From positions 1-8,057 of the forward strand of contig PUMK01000129.1 in the NCBI GenBank assembly GCA_003551325.1: 8,057 nucleotides of DNA, written 5' to 3'. Position numbers and translations under genes: made by a program. The notes under the pieces are model-generated. The model was given only the letters and a program-made list of their open reading frames with translations. It was not told the DNA's origin and made no database searches. Positions within the stretch are counted from its first letter, which is position 1. Every line of letters begins with the position of its first letter. This document shows positions 1 to 5,989 of the stretch, piece after piece. The DNA comes from Candidatus Acetothermia bacterium (lineage in GTDB: Bacteria > Bipolaricaulota > Bipolaricaulia > Bipolaricaulales > Bipolaricaulaceae).

Positions 1-156
1 CAGTACGAAGGCCCTCTTCCGCGTGATGTCGTTTGGCATACCCGATAATTATGCAGCTCCTGGCCCCTCCCTGCACGGGCTGACCGGTCGCCGCTGCGCA
101 CACGACCGTGCCCACATATCCAGTGCGCGCTATCATCATCAAAACCGGGTCGTTCT

Positions 157-163
157 AAGGAGG
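157..163 (+). promoter_or_regulatory. Ribosome binding site of the lipoprotein gene
   Basis: AAGGAGG lies six bases before the ATG at 170. It is a near-perfect Shine-Dalgarno match and fixes the start there, rather than at the in-frame ATG at 23, which would put about 50 non-conserved, signal-disrupting residues in front of the lipoprotein signal peptide. Confidence 0.85.
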
Positions 164-169
164 CCGCAC

Positions 170-808
170 ATGCGCAGAGCAACGATCGGTCTGGTGCTGT
201 TGGTCTTGCTGCTCCTGGCAGGTTGCAGCCTGTTCCGTGCTCCTAGAGGTGAACTCCTCTATGAGGAGCGGTTTACCGAGGCCGCAGGCAACACCTGGTG
301 GGTAGGACAGGAGGAGGGGTTTCGCTGTTGGATTGCTGACGGGAAGTACCATATGGAGAGCCAGGCCGACAATCGCCCGGGGGTGTGGAACACCGCTGCT
401 GGTCAATTCAGCGATTTCGAGCTCCTGGTTGATGTGGAGCACTTGGCTGGGCTTCCAGACAAATCCGCCGCGGGCGCGTTGTTCCGCTTCGTCGACTGGT
501 CGAATCACTACGTCTTCCTGGTGAGTCCCAGTGGTTTCTTCACCTTGAGGAAGGTCGTTGGCGGTGACTGGGAAACACTGAAGAGCTGGACATCCCACGA
601 TGCTGTGCGCCAAGGGGAGGCCGTCAACAGGCTGTCCGTTACGGCAAGTGGCAACGATATCGTGCTCAACGTCAACGGGCAGGAGGTGTTCCGCACCGCC
701 GATCCCGGACCCCCTGCTGGTGGCATCGGTGTCCGGGGTTCCTCGAGCGAGGGGAACACGACGATGCACGTGGCTTTCGACAACATCGAGGTCTGGTCAC
801 TCCCCTGA
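170..808 (+). CDS. Putative lipoprotein with a ConA/LamG-like (DUF1080-type) domain
   Basis: Predicted 212-residue secreted lipoprotein. Residues 1-18 form a short signal peptide (MRR, then a run of Leu/Val) ending in the lipobox LLAGC, so Cys19 would be lipidated and the mature protein membrane-anchored outside the cytoplasm. The rest has the pattern of a single beta-sandwich of the concanavalin A/LamG or DUF1080 (3-keto-disaccharide hydrolase-like) kind: an opening 'LLYEERF' strand, a central 'FSDFELLVDVEH...GALFRF' segment, 'YVFLVSPSGFFTLRK', and a closing 'GGIGVRG...VAFDNIEVW' strand pair. This fold commonly binds or cleaves glycans. I see no catalytic signature, so binding is as likely as hydrolysis. 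The fold is inferred from sequence pattern only. It stands alone, with 146 bases before the next gene. Gene call firm, function uncertain. Confidence 0.85.
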   Translation: MRRATIGLVLLVLLLLAGCSLFRAPRGELLYEERFTEAAGNTWWVGQEEGFRCWIADGKYHMESQADNRPGVWNTAAGQFSDFELLVDVEHLAGLPDKSAAGALFRFVDWSNHYVFLVSPSGFFTLRKVVGGDWETLKSWTSHDAVRQGEAVNRLSVTASGNDIVLNVNGQEVFRTADPGPPAGGIGVRGSSSEGNTTMHVAFDNIEVWSLP

Positions 809-833
809 TGGTGCACAACGGACCTTTTGCCGC

Positions 834-852
834 GCGATGCTATGAGCGTCGC
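834..852 (+). terminator. Stem-loop downstream of the lipoprotein gene, possible weak terminator
   Basis: GCGATGC, loop TATGA, GCGTCGC forms a 7-bp stem with one G-U wobble, 25 bases after the lipoprotein stop codon. No T-tract follows, so it is not a canonical intrinsic terminator. It could protect the 3' end or act with Rho. Confidence 0.3.
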
Positions 853-865
853 CACACGTGTCCCC

Positions 866-893
866 TTGACATGCGCGCATGATTCCCTAAGGT
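866..893 (+). promoter_or_regulatory. Candidate promoter for the small CxxC protein gene
   Basis: A perfect TTGACA (866-871) is followed after 16 bases by TAAGGT (888-893), which keeps only the T-A-n-n-n-T positions of a -10 box. Transcription would start near 900, giving a leader of about 55 bases that contains the hairpin at 904-923. The -35 is strong and the -10 weak. Confidence 0.4.
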
Positions 894-903
894 TGCGGGG
901 AGG

Positions 904-923
904 TGCTTCCCGTTTAGGAAGCA
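904..923 (+). promoter_or_regulatory. Perfect leader hairpin before the CxxC protein gene
   Basis: TGCTTCC and GGAAGCA form a perfect 7-bp stem around the loop CGTTTA. The hairpin would sit at the start of the transcript from the candidate promoter at 866-893 and 21 bases before the ribosome binding site. No T-tract follows. It could be an operator, an mRNA-stabilising 5' hairpin, or a processing signal. Confidence 0.4.
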
Positions 924-954
924 AAGGTGATATCGACGTAGAACAGGAGGATGC

Positions 955-1167
955 ATGGACGAAGTGCACACAACAGTGAAGATCCTCAGTGTGCAACCCG
1001 GTGATGCCTGGCAGTGTGAGACCTGCGGCATGCCGTCAGCGGAAGCCGATTTCGCAGCGTGCGTGGAGGAAGGGAACTTCTCCGGATATGTGTGCGGGCA
1101 GTGCGTAGCCCATTCCATCGTGGCCTTACTGCACGGCCAGTGCGAGACCAGCGACCCACCAGGGTAG
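955..1167 (+). CDS. Small Cys-rich protein with two CxxC pairs, probable zinc ribbon
   Basis: A 70-residue protein I do not recognise as a named family. Six cysteines lie at 21, 24, 36, 47, 50 and 63. The pairs Cys21-x-x-Cys24 (QCETCG) and Cys47-x-x-Cys50 (VCGQC), 22 residues apart, suit a zinc ribbon or zinc knuckle. Cys36, Cys63, His53 and His60 are extra possible ligands. The N-terminal 20 residues look like a small beta strand, and the C-terminus (SIVALLHG) a short helix. There is no signal peptide or membrane segment, so it is probably cytoplasmic. The start is well supported: AGGAGG at 945-950, four bases before ATG 955. A stem-loop overlaps the stop codon. Its role is unknown; regulator, metal-binding adaptor or redox protein are all possible. 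Confidence 0.75.
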   Translation: MDEVHTTVKILSVQPGDAWQCETCGMPSAEADFAACVEEGNFSGYVCGQCVAHSIVALLHGQCETSDPPG

Positions 1168-1190
1168 GGGCGTTCGACCGACGGCGCCCC
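1167..1190 (+). terminator. Stem-loop at the stop codon of the CxxC protein gene
   Basis: GGGGCG (1167-1172) and CGCCCC (1185-1190) form a perfect 6-bp GC stem, extendable by two T-G wobbles, starting in the last base of the TAG stop. No T-tract follows, so termination is possible but unproven. It separates the small gene from the P-loop gene 29 bases further on. Confidence 0.35.
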
Positions 1191-1218
1191 ACAGATCCCC
1201 CGGGTACACTCACGGATC

Positions 1219-1827
1219 ATGAGTGACCGAGCACCTCCACGCCGTGGTGCTAAGCAGCGGATGACGATCCTCGGGCAGCGGATCAACATCGTCGGCACCT
1301 CCGGCTCGGGGAAGACATCCGTGGGAACAGCCATTGCCGAGGTGCTCGGCTGTCCGTTCATCGAACTCGATGCCCTGGCTTGGCTTCCCGGATGGACGAA
1401 CCGTCCCGAGGAAGAGCTGCGCCACCTTGTTGACGTAAACACCTGCGGTCCTGCATGGGTGGTCGACGGCAACTGCGGAAAGGTTCGCGACATCGTCTGG
1501 CAGCGTGCCGACACGGTGGTGTGGCTCGACTACAGATTCCTCATGGTATTCATACAGTTGATGCGGCGTACGATTCGCAGAGCACGCACCAGAGAGGAGT
1601 TGTCCCACGGAAACCGTGAGAGCTTTCGGCTTTCGTTCATGTCCCGCGACTCGATTCTTGTGTGGGCGATGCGCACCCATCCCCGGAGGAAGCGTCAGTA
1701 CACGGAGCTCCTCACCCGTCCGGAGCATGCGCACCTCGCGGTCATCCGTCTTCGATCGCCCGCCGAGGCTCGCCGATGGCTGGCCTCTCTCACCCGGGCC
1801 GGGGTGTCCGCCCGCAGTACACGCTAG
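1219..1827 (+). CDS. P-loop kinase-like protein, FlaR/topology-modulation type
   Basis: Encodes up to 202 residues. The Walker A motif GTSGSGKT (residues 26-33 from ATG 1219) is followed by 'FIELDALAWLPGW', 'WVVDGNC', 'VWLDY' and a basic 'RRTIRRARTREEL' stretch. Together these are typical of the small adenylate-kinase-like P-loop proteins annotated as DNA topology modulation protein FlaR or AAA ATPase. In that family 'DGN' and the Arg-rich helix occupy the places of NMP-binding and LID elements of nucleoside-monophosphate kinases; the real substrate is generally not established. It is cytoplasmic, with no membrane segment. The start is uncertain. ATG 1219 has only a weak ribosome site, with a possible -10 (TACACT, 1205-1210) so close that the mRNA could be leaderless. 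ATG 1261 (residue 15) would place Walker A at the usual distance from the N-terminus. It ends overlapping proC tail to tail. Confidence 0.85.
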   Translation: MSDRAPPRRGAKQRMTILGQRINIVGTSGSGKTSVGTAIAEVLGCPFIELDALAWLPGWTNRPEEELRHLVDVNTCGPAWVVDGNCGKVRDIVWQRADTVVWLDYRFLMVFIQLMRRTIRRARTREELSHGNRESFRLSFMSRDSILVWAMRTHPRRKRQYTELLTRPEHAHLAVIRLRSPAEARRWLASLTRAGVSARSTR

Positions 1828-1829
1828 CG
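1822..1829. other. Shared convergent stop codons inside an 8-bp palindrome
   Basis: CGCTAGCG is a perfect palindrome whose central CTAG (1824-1827) supplies TAG on both strands. It ends the P-loop gene on the plus strand and proC on the minus strand. There is no intergenic space and no terminator hairpin between the two convergent genes. Confidence 0.95.
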
Positions 1830-2633
1830 CGACAATTCCTTCGCCTTGGCTGTGGCGGCCTCCACAGCCTTGATCAGCGCCACGCGGATGTTGCCCTCCT
1901 CAAGGGCCATCAGGCCGTTCACCGTCGTGCCCGCCGGCGTGGTCACCATGTCCTTGAGGAGCGCAGGGTGCTGCCCTGTCTCGAGCACCATGGCCGCTGC
2001 CCCGAGGATCGCCTGTGCAGCCATGGTTGTAGCAAGCGAGCGTCGAAGACCCGCCTTGACCCCGCCCTCGGCCAACGACTCGATGATGATGTAGCCGTAC
2101 GCCGGGCCGCTTCCGGAAAGGCCCGTTGCCGCATCCATCAAGTCCTCGCTATCGATCTCGGCCACCTGCCCCACCGCGGCGAAGATCTCCCTGGCAAGGG
2201 CCACGTGCACCGGCCCTGCCCGTCGACCCGCACAGAGCACGGTCATTCCCTTCCCGATCAGGGCAGGAAGGTTCGGCATGGCCCGCAGCACGGGAACTCC
2301 CGTAGCGAGTGCGTCTTCGACGAACCTCGTGGTTACGGCGGCTGCCAGGGTGAGCACAAGTTGCTCCGGCCTGATCACCGGCCCAAGCTCCTCAAGGACC
2401 TGCCCCATCCCTTGCGGCTTGACGGCAAGCACAATCAGATCGGCCTCTTTGACCGCTTCCTTGTTGTCCGTCAGGACGCGGATGCCCAGCTGCGCCGCCG
2501 CCCGTTCCGCCGAGGCTGGGTGCGCTGTCGTCCCCACGAGCTGTTCTGGCGCGAGCACACCCCGCTCGACCAACGCGCTGCACAACGTTCCCCCAAGCTT
2601 ACCCACTCCGATGACCGCGATCGTCTTGTCCAC
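1824..2633 (-). CDS. proC: Pyrroline-5-carboxylate reductase
   Basis: Reduces 1-pyrroline-5-carboxylate to L-proline with NAD(P)H, the last step of proline synthesis, in the cytoplasm. The 269-residue length matches the family. The N-terminal Rossmann fold carries GVGKLGG (residues 9-15) and 'VLAVKPQ'. The hinge region has 'RAMPNLPALIGKG', and the C-terminal dimerisation domain has 'TGLSGSGPAY' and 'TTPAGTTVNGLMALEEG', equivalents of the family's substrate-site and PGGTT signatures (here PAGTT). I chose GTG 2633 because it starts right before the first strand (DKTIAVIG) and has AGGGTGA five bases upstream on the minus strand (2645-2639). The frame stays open further upstream to 2759, but those residues do not fit the family. 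It is divergent from the TPR gene and convergent with the P-loop gene, so it is transcribed alone. Confidence 0.96.
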   Translation of the reverse strand: MDKTIAVIGVGKLGGTLCSALVERGVLAPEQLVGTTAHPASAERAAAQLGIRVLTDNKEAVKEADLIVLAVKPQGMGQVLEELGPVIRPEQLVLTLAAAVTTRFVEDALATGVPVLRAMPNLPALIGKGMTVLCAGRRAGPVHVALAREIFAAVGQVAEIDSEDLMDAATGLSGSGPAYGYIIIESLAEGGVKAGLRRSLATTMAAQAILGAAAMVLETGQHPALLKDMVTTPAGTTVNGLMALEEGNIRVALIKAVEAATAKAKELSR

Positions 2634-2649
2634 AGCTCTCACCCTGCGT

Positions 2650-2768
2650 GTGCGTTCTTGACCCGGGATCGCTCGGCCGGAGCGTTCATGCCCCCGAACC
2701 ATCCTGGGCCAGGTGTGGATTATGCGCGTGGGCGGACCGTCGCTCACCCGGGAACGCACGGTCCCGGG
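2650..2768. repeat. GCGTTC/CCCGGG repeats in the proC-TPR divergent region
   Basis: GTGCGTTC (2650-2657), followed four bases later by CCCGGG (2662-2667), recurs inverted as CCCGGGAACGCAC (2747-2759). A third, looser copy, GAGCGTTCATGCCCCCG, begins at 2680, exactly 30 bases after the first and in the same direction. In addition CCCGGGA (2747-2753) pairs with TCCCGGG (2762-2768) around an 8-base spacer. The arrangement is compatible with binding sites of a regulator acting on proC, the TPR gene or both. Short GC-rich repeats can arise by chance at this base composition. Confidence 0.4.
2719..2724 (-). promoter_or_regulatory. Candidate -10 element for proC
   Basis: CATAAT on the minus strand matches the -10 consensus at five of six positions and would start transcription about 80 bases before the proC GTG. 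No clear -35 lies 16-18 bases upstream, so support is weak. Two of the GCGTTC repeats would fall in the resulting leader. Confidence 0.3.
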
Positions 2769-2793
2769 GCGATCCCCGACACACGGCGCAGGG

Positions 2794-2802
2794 TGCTATA
2801 GT
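2794..2802 (+). promoter_or_regulatory. Candidate extended -10 promoter for the TPR gene
   Basis: TGCTATAGT is an extended -10 (TGn followed by TATAGT, five of six matches). No good -35 is present. It would start transcription near 2809, which argues that the TPR protein starts at 2824 or 2854 and not at the in-frame GTG 2713 or ATG 2722 upstream. The CCCGGG inverted repeat (2747-2768) lies just upstream. Confidence 0.4.
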
Positions 2803-2853
2803 GGTCTGGAGGTGGTCGGAGCCTTGGTAGGCGAGAGAGGAACCGACGCGTCC

Positions 2854-4563
2854 GTGTTCAAGGAGAAACGCATCGCGGTGCTGCCCCTGGGCAACACCAG
2901 TCCTGACCCACGGGATGCGTACTTCGCTGACGGCATGACGGAGGAACTCATCTTCACGATGTCCAAGACTGGCCGGATTCGCGTGATCGCCCACACGTCA
3001 GTCGTGAACTACAAAGGATCCGGGAAGCGAATCCTCGACATTGCCGACGAGTTGGATGTTGCTGCGGTGCTCGAAGGTAGCGTTCGGATCGCCGGCGAGA
3101 ATCTGCGGATCACCTTGCAGCTTGTCGATGGAGCGACCGAGGAGTGTCTCTGGTCGCAAGCGTACGACAGGAAGCTAGAAGATATCTTCGCCTTGCAAGA
3201 GGAGGTTGCCGAGCAGGTGACGACCGTTCTGCAGGGTGAACTGCTGTCGGCAAGGCGAACCCCTCACAGGCCACCGCCCACCAAAGACATGGAAGCCTAC
3301 ATGCTGTACATGCAGGGTAGGCACTTCTGGAATCAGCGTTCCCGGCAGGGGATCGAGCGGTCAATCGAACGCTTCACTCAGGCGATCCAGCGCGATCCGG
3401 GCTATGCGTCGGCATACGCCGGCCTTGCGGACGCCTATGCCGTGATGGCCAACCGCGGCTACGGATCGAGAAGAGAAGCGATCGCCAAGGCACGCGAGGC
3501 GGCGGAACGTGCCATCGAACGCGATCCCTCGCTCGGCGAGCCGCACGCCTCAAGGGCGGTGATGCTGATGGAGGACTATGCGTACATGGAGGCCGAAGCC
3601 GAACTCCGTCTCGCAATCGACCTCGCCCCCAACTATGCCCCCGCGTACCACTGGCTGGCGAACCTCCTGCACATAACCGGTCGCACACAAGAGGCTCTGG
3701 AGCAGGTGCGCCATGCGTTGGCCCTCGATCCGCTCTCGGCGATCATCGGCACTGTAGCCGGGAGCCTCCTGTACAGTGCGGGCCAGTACGAGAGGGCCAT
3801 CGCACAATGGCGCGAGACGCTCAAGGTTTCCCCTGGATTCATGCCCGCGCGCATCGCGTTGACACACGCCCTTCAGGCGGAGGGTGCATGGAACGAGGCA
3901 TGGGCGCAACTGGAGGCCGCACGGGCCGAACAACCGAACAATGTCGAAGTAGAGGTGGAGACAGGCCTGCACGTTCTCTGCCATGGTCGGCGCATGGCCG
4001 CACTTGAGGCCTTCCGTCGGGCGGCGGACGATCCCAACACACTGTTCTGGTCCACATATCTGGGTCTGGGGTTCTTGTTTGCCGGTGCGGAGGAAGAGGC
4101 CCGCAGGCTTCTCGAGGGCGCATGTGCTGAGGACCCGTATTTCTGCGACGTCCGGATCACCCTGGCGCTCGCCGCTGCCATGGGCAACGCCCCCGCGAAG
4201 GCGCTCGCTCACCTTGCGCTTCTTGACCGCCGTCACGGATGGCTCTGCCCGGCCTTGGCGCGAGAGATCCGCGGCTTCCGCGCTCTGGTACATGCGATGA
4301 CGGGGGATACGTCGGCAGCCCGAGCGACGTTGGATGCGCTCGACCCGCACGGCACAGAAGGAGCGGAAACCGTGGTCGCGGTGGCCCGATTGTGGCTAGG
4401 CGATCTGGACGAGGGCTACCGCAGGCTGGAGGAGGCTGTCCGGAATCGGGACTACCTGGCACGCTTCATCGGTGTCTGGCCCCTGCCTCAGCGGGTGCGT
4501 AGCGATGTGCGCTTTGTGCGGATCCTCTGGCAGCTGGGGCTTCCGGCACCGTTCGCAGGATGA
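2854..4563 (+). CDS. TolB-like domain and tetratricopeptide repeat protein
   Basis: About 569 residues from GTG 2854. Residues 1 to about 130 form the TolB/FlgO-like domain that precedes TPRs in many bacterial adenylate cyclases, winged-helix regulators and Ser/Thr kinases: 'KRIAVLPLGNTS', 'YFADGMTEELI', 'VAAVLEGSVRIAGENLRITLQLVD', 'LWSQAYDRKLEDIFALQEEVAEQV'. From about residue 145 come several TPRs ('YASAYAGLADAYA', 'YAPAYHWLANLLHITGR', 'LEQVRHALALDP'), and the end 'PLPQRVRSDVRFVRILWQLGLP' is the usual closing motif of this architecture. The customary N-terminal effector (cyclase, DNA-binding or kinase domain) is absent, so it is probably a cytoplasmic scaffold or partner-binding protein. 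No signal peptide or membrane helix is seen. The start is uncertain: TTG 2824, GTG 2812, ATG 2722 and GTG 2713 are in frame. I prefer 2854 because the conserved domain begins there, GAGAGAGGAA lies upstream, and a promoter-like element lies at 2794-2802. Confidence 0.88.
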   Translation: MFKEKRIAVLPLGNTSPDPRDAYFADGMTEELIFTMSKTGRIRVIAHTSVVNYKGSGKRILDIADELDVAAVLEGSVRIAGENLRITLQLVDGATEECLWSQAYDRKLEDIFALQEEVAEQVTTVLQGELLSARRTPHRPPPTKDMEAYMLYMQGRHFWNQRSRQGIERSIERFTQAIQRDPGYASAYAGLADAYAVMANRGYGSRREAIAKAREAAERAIERDPSLGEPHASRAVMLMEDYAYMEAEAELRLAIDLAPNYAPAYHWLANLLHITGRTQEALEQVRHALALDPLSAIIGTVAGSLLYSAGQYERAIAQWRETLKVSPGFMPARIALTHALQAEGAWNEAWAQLEAARAEQPNNVEVEVETGLHVLCHGRRMAALEAFRRAADDPNTLFWSTYLGLGFLFAGAEEEARRLLEGACAEDPYFCDVRITLALAAAMGNAPAKALAHLALLDRRHGWLCPALAREIRGFRALVHAMTGDTSAARATLDALDPHGTEGAETVVAVARLWLGDLDEGYRRLEEAVRNRDYLARFIGVWPLPQRVRSDVRFVRILWQLGLPAPFAG

Positions 4564-4592
4564 GGTTGGGCGCTGCTTCGCAATTCCGCTCA

Positions 4593-4604
4593 CCTGTTGA
4601 CAGG
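4593..4604. repeat. Inverted repeat over the -35 of the nag promoter
   Basis: CCTGT-TG-ACAGG has perfect 5-bp arms with a 2-base centre and covers the TTGACA box completely. An element here would let a dimeric regulator block RNA polymerase. The arms are short and partly dictated by the -35 sequence, so chance is possible. Confidence 0.35.
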
Positions 4605-4625
4605 CGGCGGATCTCGGTCAATACT
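4597..4625 (+). promoter_or_regulatory. Candidate sigma-70-type promoter of nagA-nagB
   Basis: A perfect TTGACA (4597-4602), a 17-base spacer and AATACT (4620-4625, four of six matches) give an optimally spaced housekeeping promoter. It begins 34 bases after the TPR stop codon. Transcription would start near 4632, leaving a leader of about 145 bases before nagA. No gene fits in that leader. Confidence 0.6.
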
Positions 4626-4757
4626 CCTCATGCGCCCATGTGGGAACGAGCTGTGATTGCTGTCCGCGACAAACTGAGCGGGTCTTGCCCGATGCTCCTC
4701 GCCCAGCCGAACAGGCTTCACGGCGAATGGCAGGGTGTGCTTTCCAGGCTTCCCGGC

Positions 4758-4777
4758 GGGGATCCGGAGGGTTCCCC
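4758..4777 (+). promoter_or_regulatory. Hairpin enclosing the nagA ribosome binding site
   Basis: GGGGA (4758-4762) can pair with TCCCC (4773-4777), directly abutting the ATG, with the Shine-Dalgarno GGAGGG (4766-4771) in the 10-base loop. An alternative pairing of TCCC (4751-4754) with GGGA (4759-4762) would free the start region. The Shine-Dalgarno itself, six bases before ATG 4778, fixes the nagA start. A regulatory role for the two pairings is speculative. Confidence 0.4.
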
Positions 4778-5989
4778 ATGAGTGCATCGGCAGAGCCCTT
4801 GGTGCTCGACAGCGCCACCTTGGTCCTTCCCGATAGGCTCGTAGCCGGACACGTAGTGGTGGCCGGCGATCGAATCGTGAGCGTCGCGCACCACCCGTTT
4901 ACGGGATCTGGGGAGCGCGTGTACCGGCTTCCTGACATGTTCGTCGCACCAGGTTTCATCGATCTGCAGGTCAACGGCGCATCAGGACGTGATGTCGGAC
5001 AGGGCGACCCCGGAGGCGTCCGCGCTATAGCCGAGTGGTGTGTAAGGTGCGGAACGACGGGCTTCCTGCCAACCGTGATCACGGCGCCGGTTCCCCTCAC
5101 CCGGCGGGCGATCGCCTCGGTGCAAGAGGCCGAGCATCGGACGATCCTGGGTGTACACCTCGAGGGGCCGTTCATCGCCCCCGCGCAGGCTGGAGCGCAT
5201 AACCCTGCGCACATGCTCCCCGCGACCGCGGGACGACTGGCCGACATCGTGGCCGGGCATGAGCAGACGTTGCGCATGATCACCATGGCCCCCGAGTTGC
5301 CGGGAGCGGGGGCTTTGATCAGCATGGCGCGAGATCTGGGTGCTGTCCCGTCGCTTGGGCACTCGGACGCGACGTACGATCAGGCCAAGGGTAGTCTGGA
5401 ACGCGGGGTGAAGGCGTTCACCCATCTGTTCAACGCCATGCGTGGGTTCAACCACCGCGAGCCAGGGCCGGTGGCCGTGGCCCTGGAGTCGGACGCGTAT
5501 GTCCAGCTGATCTGCGACGGCGTACACGTGCACCCCGCAGCCGTGCGGCTGGTGGCCAAGACGAAGGGCCTTGAGCGCGTCTGCCTTGTCACCGACGCCA
5601 TGAGCGCCGCTGGGCTCGGTGACGGGACCTACACGCTGGCTGGGGGTCCGGTGTTCGTCGTGGAGGGCGTAGCGCGTCTCGGCGACGGGCGGCTCGCCGG
5701 CAGCACGTTGACTATGTCTGACGCCATACGCAACCTGATCCTCTACACCGGTTGCACGTTGCCCGAAGCCGTGCGCTGCGCCACGCTCAACCCGGCAAGG
5801 CTGCTTGGGCTTGCACAGCAGAAAGGATCCCTGGAGGAGGGCAAGGACGCCGACCTTGTCATCTTCGACGAACAACTCACCGTCCACGGGACGATCGTCG
5901 GCGGGACGATGGTGTTCAACCCCTACTTAGGTACCACAACGCCGGAGAAGCCGACGGACGGACACATCATCGAGGAGGGACGAGCTTGA
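4778..5989 (+). CDS. nagA: N-acetylglucosamine-6-phosphate deacetylase
   Basis: Hydrolyses N-acetylglucosamine-6-phosphate to glucosamine-6-phosphate and acetate in the cytoplasm, the first step of amino-sugar breakdown. The 403 residues fit the amidohydrolase-family NagA throughout. A small beta-sandwich start leads into 'VAPGFIDLQVNG' (57-67). Metal ligand Glu129 is in 'GVHLEGPFI', His195 in 'SLGHSDAT', His216 in 'FTHLFNAM', and the catalytic acid Asp273 in 'LVTDAMSAAG'. The last three fall at the same numbers as in the E. coli enzyme as I know it. 'CDGVHVHP' (246-253) is the substrate-site loop, and 'LEEGKDADLVIFD' closes the protein as in other amidohydrolases. The ATG is fixed by GGAGGG at 4766-4771. 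The stop overlaps the nagB start by four bases (TTGA), so the two genes are cotranscribed and probably translationally coupled. Confidence 0.97.
   Translation: MSASAEPLVLDSATLVLPDRLVAGHVVVAGDRIVSVAHHPFTGSGERVYRLPDMFVAPGFIDLQVNGASGRDVGQGDPGGVRAIAEWCVRCGTTGFLPTVITAPVPLTRRAIASVQEAEHRTILGVHLEGPFIAPAQAGAHNPAHMLPATAGRLADIVAGHEQTLRMITMAPELPGAGALISMARDLGAVPSLGHSDATYDQAKGSLERGVKAFTHLFNAMRGFNHREPGPVAVALESDAYVQLICDGVHVHPAAVRLVAKTKGLERVCLVTDAMSAAGLGDGTYTLAGGPVFVVEGVARLGDGRLAGSTLTMSDAIRNLILYTGCTLPEAVRCATLNPARLLGLAQQKGSLEEGKDADLVIFDEQLTVHGTIVGGTMVFNPYLGTTTPEKPTDGHIIEEGRA
5973..5978 (+). promoter_or_regulatory. Ribosome binding site of nagB, supports a TTG start
   Basis: AGGAGG inside the last codons of nagA lies seven bases before TTG 5986. 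No ATG or GTG in the nagB frame is placed near it, and the next in-frame ATG would remove the first 42 residues including the phosphate-binding loop. The TTG is therefore the start. Confidence 0.85.

Noticed and set aside
23..169. In-frame N-terminal extension of the lipoprotein from ATG 23
   Set aside because: It would place about 49 residues before a complete lipoprotein signal peptide, and the ATG at 170 has a near-perfect ribosome site. Positions 1-169 hold only weak -10-like strings (GATAAT 44-49, TATCAT 131-136) without matching -35 boxes.
2634..2759. Upstream extension of proC on the minus strand
   Set aside because: The extension does not resemble ProC N-termini, overlaps promoter-like elements, and GTG 2633 has a good ribosome site directly before the Rossmann strand.
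1662..2801. Long plus-strand open frame of 379 codons
   Set aside because: It runs antisense across proC, has a low-complexity Arg/His/Pro-rich translation typical of GC-rich shadow frames, and matches no family.
3550..4350. Long minus-strand open frame of 266 codons
   Set aside because: It lies wholly within the well-supported TPR gene and shows no domain pattern; it is an antisense shadow.
4982..5887. Long minus-strand open frame of 301 codons (and another at 4618-5325)
   Set aside because: Both are antisense to nagA, whose catalytic residues are intact, and neither has recognisable motifs or a ribosome site.
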